In this document: positions 45,717 to 54,550 of the stretch, piece after piece
Position numbering within the stretch: position 1 is the stretch's first letter
Layout: every line of letters starts with the position of its first letter
Assembly (NCBI RefSeq): GCF_023638035.1
Contig: NZ_JAKRVX010000002.1
Coordinates: 372,001 to 436,000, forward strand
DNA length: 64,000 nucleotides
DNA from: Natronocalculus amylovorans
Lineage (GTDB): Archaea; Halobacteriota; Halobacteria; Halobacteriales; Haloferacaceae
Direction: 5' to 3'
Notes under the pieces: model-generated
Databases searched by the model: none
Seen by the model: only the letters and a program-made list of their open reading frames with translations
Told to the model about the DNA's origin: nothing
Translations under genes and position numbers: made by a program

Positions 45717-47024
45717 TCAGGCACCAAAGTAGCCCCATGCTTGCAGTTTGTCACCCTCACCGGTAACCCATCGTTCGCCGATGTCGTCCCGATAGTACAG
45801 ATTTGGAATGAGAATTTCATCGATCCGATCGTACACCTCGGCTTGTGCAGCCTGCATTGTTTCGCCCATGCCTGTCGCAATGAGTGCAATCCCTGACTCA
45901 CCAGCAACGCGCCACTGTCCATCAACGCGTTTTGTATCTTCGATATGGATGCCCGCTGGTGGTGAGCCGTTTTCGAAGACGATCGCTGCATTTTGTGAGT
46001 TCTCCGCAAACGTTGCATCGTCATTGAATGGGAACGGTGGAAGACAGATGCGAACCGCGATCTGGTAGCCGGTGTGCACGTCTATGGTAAACTCCTCACC
46101 GTGTGCGAGGCGATCAAAGAACTCCCCGGTCGGCGTATTCATGGCTGCGGTTTGCAGAACGATCGTCGGATAGCCAAATCGTGGCGTGAACTCAAGCGGA
46201 TAGATACCATCTTTGTTAACGATACAGTTGAGATCAATACTCCCAACATAGCCTTCCGCAGCGAGCCATGCTTCCAATTTTCCGAGTGTTTCCTGAAAGA
46301 GTCGGTTGCGACCACCCCACAACATTGCAGTTCCCATCTCACCGGTTGATGGGCCGATGTTTCCGGGGAAGAGTTTCTTGTGCTCAAAATTGAAGTTGAT
46401 CGGCTCAACGAACGTCGTCCCGTTAAAAAAGCCACACACTGCAATCTCGACGCCAGTTGCCCGCCGCTGGAGTTGGAAGCCTTTCATTCGGTGTCCCCAT
46501 GCCTTCTTGTATGCACGAAGGACATCCACTACGTCGCCGCCGTCGTTCTCACGGCCAACATAGACGAGCCGTTTGACGTTTTGAACCTCACCAAGCGGTT
46601 TGATCACATACGGCGCAGGGTTTGCCTGGACGTACTCGATCGCATCGTCAAAGTCGGTGAATACCTGGTGTTCAAGCACCGAAACGCCATTTGATTCGAG
46701 AATATCCATCGCGTAGCCACGGTCTTCTTCAAGCCGGTCAGTGTTCGGTGTCCCGCCAACAACGGCGTGGCCGTCTGCTCGAAGCTCCTGTGCAAGTGCG
46801 CCAGTTCCAACGTTGCTTCCAACCCAGATATCGTCAAAGACTATTACATCGGCCCATTCAATATCGGCCTCCCAGTCATCCGTTTTCTCAACGAATCCAT
46901 CACCGATCTCGCGATCGGTCTCCGCTTCGATATACTGTTTCACCGCGTGCCCTTCATCTGTAACCTGTTTTGCAACATCACCGATCAATGCTGCATCGAG
47001 AGAAAGAAAGAGGAATTGTGTCAT
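45717..47024 (-). CDS. PurD-like ATP-grasp ligase
   Basis: 435 residues resembling phosphoribosylamine-glycine ligase in the ATP-grasp core: VGGTPNTDRLEEDRGYA, APYVIKPLGEVQNVKRLVYVG for the ATP loop, GVEIAVCGFFNGTTFVEPINFNFEHKKLFPGNIGPSTGEMG (seen as NIGPSTGEMG) and LEFTPRFGYPT for metal binding. It lacks the usual GREHAL-type N-terminus and instead starts FLFLSLDAALIGDVAKQV. It is probably a paralogue ligating a different acceptor, not the purine enzyme itself. No purine genes are nearby. Confidence 0.82.
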   Translation of the reverse strand: MTQFLFLSLDAALIGDVAKQVTDEGHAVKQYIEAETDREIGDGFVEKTDDWEADIEWADVIVFDDIWVGSNVGTGALAQELRADGHAVVGGTPNTDRLEEDRGYAMDILESNGVSVLEHQVFTDFDDAIEYVQANPAPYVIKPLGEVQNVKRLVYVGRENDGGDVVDVLRAYKKAWGHRMKGFQLQRRATGVEIAVCGFFNGTTFVEPINFNFEHKKLFPGNIGPSTGEMGTAMLWGGRNRLFQETLGKLEAWLAAEGYVGSIDLNCIVNKDGIYPLEFTPRFGYPTIVLQTAAMNTPTGEFFDRLAHGEEFTIDVHTGYQIAVRICLPPFPFNDDATFAENSQNAAIVFENGSPPAGIHIEDTKRVDGQWRVAGESGIALIATGMGETMQAAQAEVYDRIDEILIPNLYYRDDIGERWVTGEGDKLQAWGYFGA

Positions 47025-47180
47025 GTCGTACGCAGTCTGTTTCCAGCAGGACGTAAATAGCTACGCTACTCGACTGCTATGCAATTGGTATAAAAGAGCA
47101 CCTCGTACGTCGACGTCACGCATATATTAATTTGTAAACAGACAATGGTACCGTGCTTGCGGTATGGGACCAGTGGCCAG

Positions 47181-47189
47181 ATTTAATTT
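47181..47189 (+). promoter_or_regulatory. TATA box for the stress-protein gene
   Basis: ATTTAATTT lies 22-30 nt before ATG 47211, selecting that ATG as a leaderless start over the in-frame codon at 47202. Confidence 0.5.
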
Positions 47190-47210
47190 TGCGCTGAGTG
47201 AGTGTTAGGT

Positions 47211-47609
47211 ATGACTACATTTCTTGTTGCGACCAACTCCGTACATACGAGCGCGACGCTCTGTGACTATCTTGCTGATCGAATGAGAGCCGATGATACG
47301 GTTCATGCGCTTAATTCGCAAGTCGGTGGGGACGAGACAACTGCGGAGATGATTCGTGATGGAGAGGATGCACTTAATACAGTCTGGTCACGGCTTGGTG
47401 GACGCACAACAGTTGAGACCCACCAGTTTGTCCGAGGGAACGAGCCCCCAAAAGACATCCTTGCGTTTGCTACAGAGCACGATGTCGATGAGATTGTGAT
47501 CGGCGTCCGAAAACGAAGACCAACCGGAAAACTGCTATTTGGGAGCGTTGCACAGCGGATTCTGCTCACTGCCGATCGGCCAATAGCTGTGATTCCACGG
47601 GAATCGTAG
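47211..47609 (+). CDS. Universal stress protein, single domain
   Basis: 132 residues, UspA fold. The nucleotide-binding end reads GVRKRRPTGKLLFGSVAQRILLTADRPIAVIP, the canonical GxxG...GS(V)..ILxxxxxPVxVIP pattern. A DEIVIGV strand precedes it. ATP-binding seems likely from the motif. It is monocistronic. It is convergent with the LOR/SDH gene, 5 nt apart. Confidence 0.9.
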   Translation: MTTFLVATNSVHTSATLCDYLADRMRADDTVHALNSQVGGDETTAEMIRDGEDALNTVWSRLGGRTTVETHQFVRGNEPPKDILAFATEHDVDEIVIGVRKRRPTGKLLFGSVAQRILLTADRPIAVIPRES

Positions 47610-47614
47610 TGTGG

Positions 47615-48856
47615 CTATTCGTCGTCCAAGACAAAGTCAGCAAGTGTCGGGACAAATGTCCCAATATCTGTGACCATCCCAATCGCCTGTGCAGAGCCAC
47701 GATCGATAAGCTGTGTCACGGTTGCAGGGTTGATATCAACACAGACAACTTTTGTTGTTGACGGGAGGCAGTTCCCGACAGCAACCGAGTGCAAAAGCGT
47801 CGCAAGCATCAGCACCATATCCGCCTCGTGCGCCTGTTCTCTGATCGCATTCTGTGCTTCGACAGCGTCTGTGATCGTATCCGGAAGCGGCCCATCGTCT
47901 CGAATTGAGCCCGCAATCACGTAATCACGATCGTGTGTGACACATTCGTACATCACGCCGCCTGAGATCAACCCATCTTCAACAGCGGGCTGTATGCCAC
48001 CGGCACGGATAATCTCACTAATCGTGTAGATATGGTGTTTATGTCCTTTTCGAGGATGTTCGAGCGTTTCAACATCCATCCCAAGCGATGTTCCGTAGAG
48101 ATTCCGCTCGATGTCGTGGGTTGCAAAGCCGTTCCCAGCGGAGATCGAATCGACATAGCCCTCTCGAACCAGATCTGCCAGCGCGTCGCCAGCACCGGAG
48201 TGAATAACTGCTGGGCCAGCAACCACAAGGACGTTCCCGTCTTGTGCTTTTGTCTCCTCGATCGCGTTTGCAACCTGTCGGATCAACGACTCGGATGGGC
48301 GTTCCGAAGAGATCCCCCCTTGCATGAACCCAAATGGCCCACCAGCATCCCGTGGACGCTCAGGCGGCTGAACACGAATTCCGGTCTCATCAGTCGCAAC
48401 AAGATCACCTTCCTTGATTGCGTTGAGAACTTTGGTGTATGCACGTGGACCGCCATCGACACTGCCCGCCGGCTCGATGACGATCGCACAATCCATCTCA
48501 ATGTTTTCGACGTCGATCCACTGACCATCGTATCGAATTTTTGTCGGGTGGTTCGTTGTCGAATAAAAACGGTTTGGAACAACCTGATCGGCGGGGGCAG
48601 GCGCTACTGTAACATCCACTGGGTCCATGAGTGTGGCACCGATCTGGTGGAGTTCATGAAGAATGGATTGCAACGTCGACTGATCAGCCGCCATTACTTG
48701 GAGCCGACAGTAGCTTGTACTCTCCTTGTCTTTTCCAACATCGAACTGCTCAACTTCAAAATCACCATCAAGGTCCATCACAATCCCGAAGGCCTGCTGC
48801 ATCATCCCAGAATCGATAATATGGCCTTCGAGTTCAACGGTTCGCGTAACACTCAT
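47615..48856 (-). CDS. LOR/SDH (TIGR00300) protein, ornithine cyclodeaminase-type
   Basis: 413 residues. The N-terminal LOR/SDH domain (1-100) and the C-terminal NAD-binding Rossmann region are recognisable: MSVTRTVELEGHIIDSGMMQQAFGIVMDL (seen as VELEGHIIDSGMMQ), GGPFGFMQGGISSERPSE, VVAGPAVIHSGAG, ISAGNGFATHDIERNLYGTSLGMD, and LMLATLLHSVAVGNCLPS. From memory, archaeal members such as MMP1218 make proline from ornithine with NAD. The frame opens 18 codons upstream, but MSVTRTVELEG is the natural start. It is divergent from the amidohydrolase, 104 nt apart. Confidence 0.88.
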   Translation of the reverse strand: MSVTRTVELEGHIIDSGMMQQAFGIVMDLDGDFEVEQFDVGKDKESTSYCRLQVMAADQSTLQSILHELHQIGATLMDPVDVTVAPAPADQVVPNRFYSTTNHPTKIRYDGQWIDVENIEMDCAIVIEPAGSVDGGPRAYTKVLNAIKEGDLVATDETGIRVQPPERPRDAGGPFGFMQGGISSERPSESLIRQVANAIEETKAQDGNVLVVAGPAVIHSGAGDALADLVREGYVDSISAGNGFATHDIERNLYGTSLGMDVETLEHPRKGHKHHIYTISEIIRAGGIQPAVEDGLISGGVMYECVTHDRDYVIAGSIRDDGPLPDTITDAVEAQNAIREQAHEADMVLMLATLLHSVAVGNCLPSTTKVVCVDINPATVTQLIDRGSAQAIGMVTDIGTFVPTLADFVLDDE

Positions 48857-48928
48857 ACTTGCGAAATGTTGGCCGGTGGTATGTTTGTTTTGGGTACAGA
48901 ATGGACACATGGACAGCCGATTTCCGAA

Positions 48929-48936
48929 CGATTATG
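48929..48936 (+). promoter_or_regulatory. TATA-like element for the amidohydrolase
   Basis: CGATTATG lies 25-32 nt before ATG 48961, supporting this start. Confidence 0.4.
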
Positions 48937-48960
48937 CGGGCTCCAATCGGCCATCTATGC

Positions 48961-50496
48961 ATGACTGCCGCTGCTGACCTCATCCTCACGAATGCTGAGG
49001 TCCATACACTTACCGAGCAGGACGAGACGTACGACGCGATCGCAATCCGTGATGGACGTATTGTTCGTCTTGCAAGCAGCTACGATGTGTCGTTTCTCGA
49101 AGGCACGGAGACGGCTGTTGTTGATCTGGATGGTCGTGTCGTCATTCCGGGGTTCATCGACGCACACACTCACCTAACAACCATGGGTCGGTATCTTGTG
49201 CATGCTGATCTCTCCGCAGCCGACTCGTTAGATGAGGCGATCGAACTGCTTTCCGAACGCGCGGACGCAGTTGATGACCCTGATGGATGGGTGCTTGGGT
49301 ACGGCTACGATGAAAGTACATGGCCCGAAAAACGCTATCCAACCAAAGAGGACCTGGATTCGATCGGCGAAGATCGCCTAATCGCCGCGTTCCGTGAGGA
49401 TATGCACGTCGCATCGGTGAACTCCCGTGTGCTTTCGGCGTTCGAAGATGCGATGCCAAAGGCGGACATTCAGACCGAGAACGGAACACCAACCGGTGTG
49501 ATTGTTGAGGAGGCGATCGATCCGATTTATGAGACGATCGAACCTGATGTCGAAGAAACCCGTGAACTCGTCAAAGCCGCCCAAACCGCAGCCAATGAAC
49601 GCGGCGTAACGATGATTCACGATATGGTTCGCAACTCGTATGCGCCACATGTCTACCGGGAGTTGGATATGGCAACCGAACTCTCAATCCGGGTTCGGAT
49701 AAACTACTGGACCGATCATCTTGATTCGCTCATCGATGCTGGACTCAGAACGAACCACGGCAGCGAGATGGTGCAGGTTGGCGCAGTCAAGTCCTACACT
49801 GATGGGAGCTTTGGCGGCCGAACCGCAAAGCTCTCTGAGCCGTATGCAGACGGTGATGGAGTGGGTCAGTGGGTTGTCAACCCTGATGAACTGCAAGAGT
49901 ATGTCGATCGAGCAGACGACGCGGGCTTCCAGATGACTGCGCATGCGATCGGTGATGAAGCGATCGACGCAGTTCTTGACGCGTACGATAATTGTGCCGA
50001 TCCTGCGGCGTCGAGACACCGGATTGAACACGTGGAACTCGCAAGTGATGCGGCGATCGATCGATTCGGTGACGGAGGGATTGTCGCATCAGTGCAGCCG
50101 AACTTCCTCAAATGGACCGGTGAAGACGGATTGTACACCGATCGGTTGGCCGAGCGGCGAACGGAAACAAACCGGTTTCAGTCACTGCTCGATGCTGGGG
50201 CCCCACTTGCGTTTGGCTCCGACTGTATGCCACTTGACCCACTGCTTGGCATTCACTGGGTCGTGAATGCGCCAGCAGGAATGGAGTCGCTTGATGTGAC
50301 AACTGCGCTTCGAGCATACACGAGCGGTGCAGCCTACGCTGGGTTTGACGAGGATCGAATGGGGACGATCGAACAAGGAAAGCTCGCTGATCTCACGATT
50401 CTCGAGGAGTCACCATGGGACGCAGCCGATCGAATTGACGAGATTTCGGTTACAGCGACGATCGTGGATGGCGAGTTCGTCTACGACGATCGGTAG
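48961..50496 (+). CDS. YtcJ-type amidohydrolase
   Basis: 511 residues, amidohydrolase_3 family. The metal-binding HxH is in PGFIDAHTHLTTMGRYLVH. VQVGAVKSYTDGSFGGRTAKLSEPY is the conserved mid-protein loop with Lys and Asp. HAIGDEAIDAVLDAYDN and RIEHVEL supply later His ligands, and the C-terminal ALRAYTSGAAYAGFDEDRMGTIEQGKLADLTIL is the composite sandwich domain. It hydrolyses a C-N bond of an unknown substrate. Met at 48961 follows a 34-residue unlikely N-terminal extension in the open frame. Confidence 0.92.
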   Translation: MTAAADLILTNAEVHTLTEQDETYDAIAIRDGRIVRLASSYDVSFLEGTETAVVDLDGRVVIPGFIDAHTHLTTMGRYLVHADLSAADSLDEAIELLSERADAVDDPDGWVLGYGYDESTWPEKRYPTKEDLDSIGEDRLIAAFREDMHVASVNSRVLSAFEDAMPKADIQTENGTPTGVIVEEAIDPIYETIEPDVEETRELVKAAQTAANERGVTMIHDMVRNSYAPHVYRELDMATELSIRVRINYWTDHLDSLIDAGLRTNHGSEMVQVGAVKSYTDGSFGGRTAKLSEPYADGDGVGQWVVNPDELQEYVDRADDAGFQMTAHAIGDEAIDAVLDAYDNCADPAASRHRIEHVELASDAAIDRFGDGGIVASVQPNFLKWTGEDGLYTDRLAERRTETNRFQSLLDAGAPLAFGSDCMPLDPLLGIHWVVNAPAGMESLDVTTALRAYTSGAAYAGFDEDRMGTIEQGKLADLTILEESPWDAADRIDEISVTATIVDGEFVYDDR

Positions 50497-50550
50497 CCGA
50501 ATATAAACGGGAGATTGTTCAAGCAGCGACGAACGCCACAGACACGGAAG

Positions 50551-50559
50551 TAACTTATC
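50551..50559 (+). promoter_or_regulatory. TATA box for pyrF
   Basis: TAACTTATC lies 23-31 nt before ATG 50582. Confidence 0.45.
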
Positions 50560-50581
50560 GCACCCGTAGAATCAACATATA

Positions 50582-51382
50582 ATGGCTATTGCGTTCTTCG
50601 ATCGGCTTGCGGATCGGATTGCTGAAATTGACAGTGTGGTCTCAGTGGGCTTAGATACGGATACACGACGGATTCCAGCGCACTTACAGGAGAAGGACCT
50701 CCCACAGTGGGCGTTTAACCGCCGAATTATTGACGCCACACACGAGTATGCGGCCTGTTACAAACCAAATGCTGCGTTTTATGAGTCCGCTGACGGCTGG
50801 CGATCGCTTCGGGAGACGATCGCGTATGCACACGGAAAAGACGTGCCAGTACTGCTTGATGCAAAACGGGCAGACATTGGTAACACAACGAGACAGTATG
50901 CGAAGGCGCTTGCTGAGGTTGATGCAATCACGGTCAACCCATACATGGGTCGTGACTCACTGCAGCCGTTTCTCGACCGCGATGCAAAGGGTGTCTTCAT
51001 TCTGTGTCGGACCTCAAACCCCGGTGGAAGCGATCTTCAAGACCTGACGCTCGAAAGCGGTGAGCCAGTTTACAAACGTGTTGCTGCTCTCGCAGATCTG
51101 TGGAACACACACAAAAATGTCGGGTTGGTTGTCGGAGCAACCGCGCCTGAGGAGTTAGAGGAGCTTCGAGCGGAGGTCCCTGACCTCCCATTCTTGGTCC
51201 CTGGCGTTGGTGCGCAGGGGGGTGACGCAGAGGCCGCAGTTGCCCATGGCCTCCGTGCGGACGGTGTTGGACTCGTCAACTCCTCGCGGGGCATTATTTT
51301 TGCTGGTGAGGGCAAAGGGTTCGATCGCGCTGCAGGCCGATCGGCAAGGCGGCTCCGTGACCGGCTCAACCAGTTCCGCTAA
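50582..51382 (+). CDS. pyrF: Orotidine 5'-phosphate decarboxylase
   Basis: 266 residues, the longer type 2 PyrF. The catalytic Asp-Lys-Asp cluster is LLDAKRADIGNTTRQYAK (Lys near residue 99), VGLDTD is at the N-terminus, CYKPNAAFYE binds the substrate, and FLVPGVGAQGGD and GLVNSSRGIIFA are the phosphate site. It decarboxylates OMP to UMP, the last step of pyrimidine synthesis. Its stop overlaps the stop of the opposite zinc-finger gene by 4 nt. Confidence 0.95.
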   Translation: MAIAFFDRLADRIAEIDSVVSVGLDTDTRRIPAHLQEKDLPQWAFNRRIIDATHEYAACYKPNAAFYESADGWRSLRETIAYAHGKDVPVLLDAKRADIGNTTRQYAKALAEVDAITVNPYMGRDSLQPFLDRDAKGVFILCRTSNPGGSDLQDLTLESGEPVYKRVAALADLWNTHKNVGLVVGATAPEELEELRAEVPDLPFLVPGVGAQGGDAEAAVAHGLRADGVGLVNSSRGIIFAGEGKGFDRAAGRSARRLRDRLNQFR

Positions 51383-51519
51383 GGAGGATCTTCTAAACAG
51401 CGATTGCAGACGTTGGCTTGGCGATCGTAGTGATCGTCGCAAACGTATGCACCACAGAGTTCACACGCAACGGTGCCTGGCGAATTATCACAGAGTTGAC
51501 AGAGACCTGCTGTACTCAT
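51379..51519 (-). CDS. 46-residue B-box-like zinc finger
   Basis: 46 residues from ATG 51519. The pattern is CQLCDNSPGTVACELCGAYVCDDHYDRQANVCNRC (two CxxC pairs, then CxxxH and CxxC), enough for two zinc sites. It looks like a B-box or treble-clef mini-protein. The longer open frame upstream is not coding-like (51520-51630). It is convergent with pyrF. Short zinc-finger proteins of this size are characteristic of haloarchaea, function mostly unknown. Confidence 0.8.
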   Translation of the reverse strand: MSTAGLCQLCDNSPGTVACELCGAYVCDDHYDRQANVCNRCLEDPP

Positions 51520-51617
51520 TGTATATTGAGGTTTGCTCGGCGGAGTGATGAGCGCTTTGTCAAAGTATGTGACTGTGGCATACTGTATCGGCGGAATGCT
51601 GATACAGCAGACGCACG

Positions 51618-51626
51618 TATTAGTAA
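51618..51626 (+). promoter_or_regulatory. TATA-like element for the sugar dehydrogenase
   Basis: TATTAGTAA lies 22-30 nt before ATG 51648, the leaderless spacing. Confidence 0.4.
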
Positions 51627-51647
51627 CCAAACAGGTATTGGTTTCAC

Positions 51648-52865
51648 ATGACCTCCAATAGACAACCCCGCCGGATTACTCGGCGACAACTGCTCAGTGC
51701 GAGTGGAGCGATCGGGACAGTATCGCTTGCTGGCTGTACAAGCAGTCTACCGAACCCGTTCAGTAGTGCGGGTGCTGATGGCGTTGACTCCGATGAGTAT
51801 GAGATTGAAGAGGTTGTTGACGGGCTCGACAGCCCATGGGGGCTGGCGTTTGTTCCCGATAGTTCCGAGCTGTTCGTGACTGAGGTCGACGGCCAACTGC
51901 TTCGGATTGAGTGTGAAGAAGGGACAACTGAATTCATCGAAGGGCTTCCCGATGTGAGCACTCGCGGACAGGGTGGACTACTTGATATTGCACTCCATCC
52001 AGCGTTTTCGGATGAGCCATGGGTGTATCTGACCTATGCAGCTGCAAACGGCAACGGTGAGACAACAACACATGTGGGTCGAGGGCTACTTTCGGACACG
52101 GAGCCTGCGTTTGCCGAATTTGAACAGCTACGCGCTGCAGAGCCGTTCGTTGATTCAGGACAGCACTACGGCTCCCGTGTCATGTTTGGACCGGATGAAA
52201 TGCTGTATGTGACTGTTGGCGATCGGGGTTTCAAAGACTTTGGTCCCGATCACGTCTCACAGGACACCACAAACGAGCTTGGAACAACGCTTCGTCTCAC
52301 CCCAAGTGGTGAGGTCCCGTCCGATAATCCATTCGTTGACGATTCGGAGGTCGTTGATTCGATCTTCAGCTATGGACACCGAAATGCACAGGGAATGACA
52401 ATCCATCCAGAGACAGACGAGATTTGGCAGAGCGAACACGGAGAGCAAGATGGAGACTCGATCCGTGTTGTTGATGCGGGCGAGAACCACGGCTGGCCGA
52501 TCGCACACTATGGCTGTACGTATGGCGGCGGAGATCCGGTTGGGGACGAACCACATGAGCGAGATGATGTGGTCGATCCGCGCTACTATTGGGAGTGCAA
52601 CAGCGGTGGCTTCCCACCTGCTGGAATGACGTTCTACACGGGTGATGCGTTCCCTGCATGGAACGGTGATCTATTTGTTGGAAATCTTGCAGGGCAGTAC
52701 CTCGGGCGGTTTGTTGTTGATGAAGATTCGGTTGCGGAGACCAACCCACTGTTGGATGGGGCAGAGTGGCGAATCAGAGACGTGGCAGAAGCCCCGGATA
52801 CAGGACATCTATATGTCCTTATCGATGATAGCGATGTCCCACTTGTTCGTCTCGTGCCAAAGTAA
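51648..52865 (+). CDS. PQQ-dependent sugar dehydrogenase-type lipoprotein
   Basis: 405 residues. The N-terminus RRITRRQLLSASGAIGTVSLAGC is a Tat signal (twin Arg) ending in a lipobox with Cys29, so the protein is likely lipid-anchored outside the cytoplasmic membrane. The rest is a six-bladed propeller of the soluble glucose dehydrogenase/sorbosone dehydrogenase family: VVDGLDSPWGLAF, RGQGGLLDIALHPAF, YGSRVMFGPDEMLYVTVGDRG, FSYGHRNAQGM, EHGEQDGDSIRVVDAGENHGWP, and the Cys-rich loop CTYGGG. Calcium and PQQ would be the cofactors. No PQQ synthesis genes are in the window, so the cofactor source or true substrate is open. Confidence 0.88.
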   Translation: MTSNRQPRRITRRQLLSASGAIGTVSLAGCTSSLPNPFSSAGADGVDSDEYEIEEVVDGLDSPWGLAFVPDSSELFVTEVDGQLLRIECEEGTTEFIEGLPDVSTRGQGGLLDIALHPAFSDEPWVYLTYAAANGNGETTTHVGRGLLSDTEPAFAEFEQLRAAEPFVDSGQHYGSRVMFGPDEMLYVTVGDRGFKDFGPDHVSQDTTNELGTTLRLTPSGEVPSDNPFVDDSEVVDSIFSYGHRNAQGMTIHPETDEIWQSEHGEQDGDSIRVVDAGENHGWPIAHYGCTYGGGDPVGDEPHERDDVVDPRYYWECNSGGFPPAGMTFYTGDAFPAWNGDLFVGNLAGQYLGRFVVDEDSVAETNPLLDGAEWRIRDVAEAPDTGHLYVLIDDSDVPLVRLVPK

Positions 52866-52911
52866 CACAACCAAGCAGTAGTTTCTTTCACATCCACCGA
52901 GAGGGTGGAAT

Positions 52912-53265
52912 ATGGTTACACCAGTCAATATTGATGCTGTTGAGCGTCGTGAGCTTGATGCAGGATCGCCTGCGCTTCGAGCGATCGGCTATGAACTTCG
53001 TCCAGAGAAAATGCGGCCGAATGTCTGGGAATACACCGCTGGGGAGACAAACCGGAAACACACGCAAAGGGAACAAGAGGAGCTGTATCTGGTTCTTTCA
53101 GGGCGGTTTGAGTGCACTGTTGATGGCGAGGTCCTCGAACTTGAGCCAGACGATGTACTTGTTCTCCCACCGACTGCAGCACGGCAGTTGACCGCGATCG
53201 AAGACAGTCGTTTGCTGGTCGTTGGTGCACCAAATGTTAAAGATGATGGCATTCCGATCGAGTAG
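52912..53265 (+). CDS. Cupin-domain protein
   Basis: 117 residues, a single small barrel. KHTQREQEELYLVLSGRFECTVDGE and LEPDDVLVLPPTAARQL are the two cupin motifs. The first motif has one His (KHTQ) and Glu residues but lacks the usual HxH pair, so metal binding is uncertain. A GAGAGGGTGG ribosome-binding-like sequence is just before the ATG. It sits 46 nt after the sugar dehydrogenase and may be co-transcribed. Substrate unknown. Confidence 0.85.
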   Translation: MVTPVNIDAVERRELDAGSPALRAIGYELRPEKMRPNVWEYTAGETNRKHTQREQEELYLVLSGRFECTVDGEVLELEPDDVLVLPPTAARQLTAIEDSRLLVVGAPNVKDDGIPIE

Positions 53266-53282
53266 CAGGCACTGCCGAGAGT

Positions 53283-53289
53283 CTTACAA
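53283..53289 (+). promoter_or_regulatory. TATA-like element for the J-domain gene
   Basis: CTTACAA lies 25-31 nt before GTG 53314, favouring that GTG over the ATG seven codons later. Confidence 0.35.
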
Positions 53290-53313
53290 TCATCGCGTTC
53301 ATACAGTAAGATA

Positions 53314-53817
53314 GTGGATCAAAATCAGCTCCTCATGGGACTCTCTGCGGTTCTGAGTGGCCTTGCTGTCTTGACATTGATCCTTGGATTTGTTGTGAGC
53401 CCATTGCTTCTTTTGGTAGCAATTCCATTTGCAGGAACAGCCTACCTCTTTTGGTATCAAGCAAGTGGCCGACTTATGCAGCACGCAAGAGAGAACGCAG
53501 ATACCTATCGCGTGTACGATCGGACCAACACAGGTTCGCGAGCGGGTGCAGGGCCGTTCACAGGCGATCGGCGATTCACACGCGAACAGGTCCGACAGAA
53601 CCGACAGCGCGCACGAGGCCGAGAAGCACCGCGGACGACAAAACAACCCTCACAAAAAGAAGCCTACAGGACTCTTGATCTGTCACCAACGGCAACAGGA
53701 CAAGAGATCAAACAAGCATACAGAGAGAAAGTTAAAGAGGTACATCCTGATACAGATACAGGCGACGAAGAGCAGTTCAAACGTGTCAGCCAAGCGTATG
53801 ATGTGTTGAAAAAGTAG
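53314..53817 (+). CDS. Membrane-anchored J-domain protein
   Basis: 167 residues. Two hydrophobic helices (about 8-28 and 31-48) anchor the N-terminus. A basic, Arg/Gln-rich linker follows (75-112). A C-terminal J domain covers residues 115-167 with YRTLDLSPTATGQEIKQAYREKV and the HPD tripeptide at 144-146. It should recruit and stimulate Hsp70 (DnaK) at the membrane surface. It lacks the Gly/Phe and zinc regions of true DnaJ. GTG is the chosen start because of a TATA element 25-31 nt upstream. Confidence 0.87.
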   Translation: MDQNQLLMGLSAVLSGLAVLTLILGFVVSPLLLLVAIPFAGTAYLFWYQASGRLMQHARENADTYRVYDRTNTGSRAGAGPFTGDRRFTREQVRQNRQRARGREAPRTTKQPSQKEAYRTLDLSPTATGQEIKQAYREKVKEVHPDTDTGDEEQFKRVSQAYDVLKK

Positions 53818-53822
53818 CGCAA

Positions 53823-54383
53823 CTATAGACGGAAGTGCAGTCGATCGAGCGTCCCATTTCTTCGAGCACCAACTGTGTGAACTGCCTCAACAATCTCGAC
53901 ATCGGGCGGGAGCTTTTCGACAAGTGTGGCGATTCGTGCTTTTCGGCCGGGTTCGATCGATACCGATCGCGTGTGACAGCCTGGCCCAAGCTTCCCAGGA
54001 TCTAATGAGAGCGTAGAGGAGCTGTAGGTGTACGCATCGCTTCCAATAAATGACGTCTGTGATGCGCTCCACCGAATCGGGCGATTGCTGACGTTTTTGA
54101 GATCAAATAGGGCGATGACCCGCGTCTCCTTTGGGGGATGTGCTGTATCGAGCTGATGTGGATAGACAACATCAGCGATCGAAACACGGGGAACCCCAGC
54201 AAGCGTGGCGAGGACGGTTTTCCCTTCGACACGGACACCGGTCTCATTCGTGCTCGAAAATGAGTTCATACCGGAGCGAACTGATCCACTCGTCCGATCG
54301 GACGGTGACGGCCGCTGTGTCGAACGGTCAACTGCCGGCAAACGGTCACTAGTCTTGGACTGGTCGCCCGGTGGGGTAGCCAT
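53823..54383 (-). CDS. Hypothetical soluble protein, beta-rich
   Basis: 186 residues. The first ~45 residues are Ser/Thr/Pro-rich and probably disordered. The rest is beta-rich: VEGKTVLATLAGVPRVSIADVVYPHQ, PPKETRVIALFDLKNVSNRPIRW, FIGSDAYTYSSSTLSLDPGKLGPGCHTRSVSIEPGRKARI, resembling an immunoglobulin-like fold such as DUF4352-type proteins but without a signal peptide. A shorter start at Met39 (54269) is possible because the fold begins there. No function can be assigned. Confidence 0.6.
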   Translation of the reverse strand: MATPPGDQSKTSDRLPAVDRSTQRPSPSDRTSGSVRSGMNSFSSTNETGVRVEGKTVLATLAGVPRVSIADVVYPHQLDTAHPPKETRVIALFDLKNVSNRPIRWSASQTSFIGSDAYTYSSSTLSLDPGKLGPGCHTRSVSIEPGRKARIATLVEKLPPDVEIVEAVHTVGARRNGTLDRLHFRL

Positions 54384-54512
54384 CTATGATATTACAGACA
54401 ACTCAGTCTGGTGTGTTAAGATTGTTGCCGTAGTCAAAATGAGAACGCTCCCAAAAGTACATAATTCTCTATAGAGAGGCAATCTACGACAATGACATGA
54501 GAACACACAGCA

Positions 54513-54529
54513 CGAAAAGGGTTTTACTA
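54513..54529 (+). promoter_or_regulatory. BRE and TATA elements for the GTPBP1-like gene
   Basis: CGAAAAGG followed by TTTTACTA, the latter 22-29 nt before ATG 54551. This is one of the clearest B-recognition plus TATA arrangements in the window. Confidence 0.55.
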
Positions 54530-54550
54530 CCTGATCGCTAACTGCCGTTC

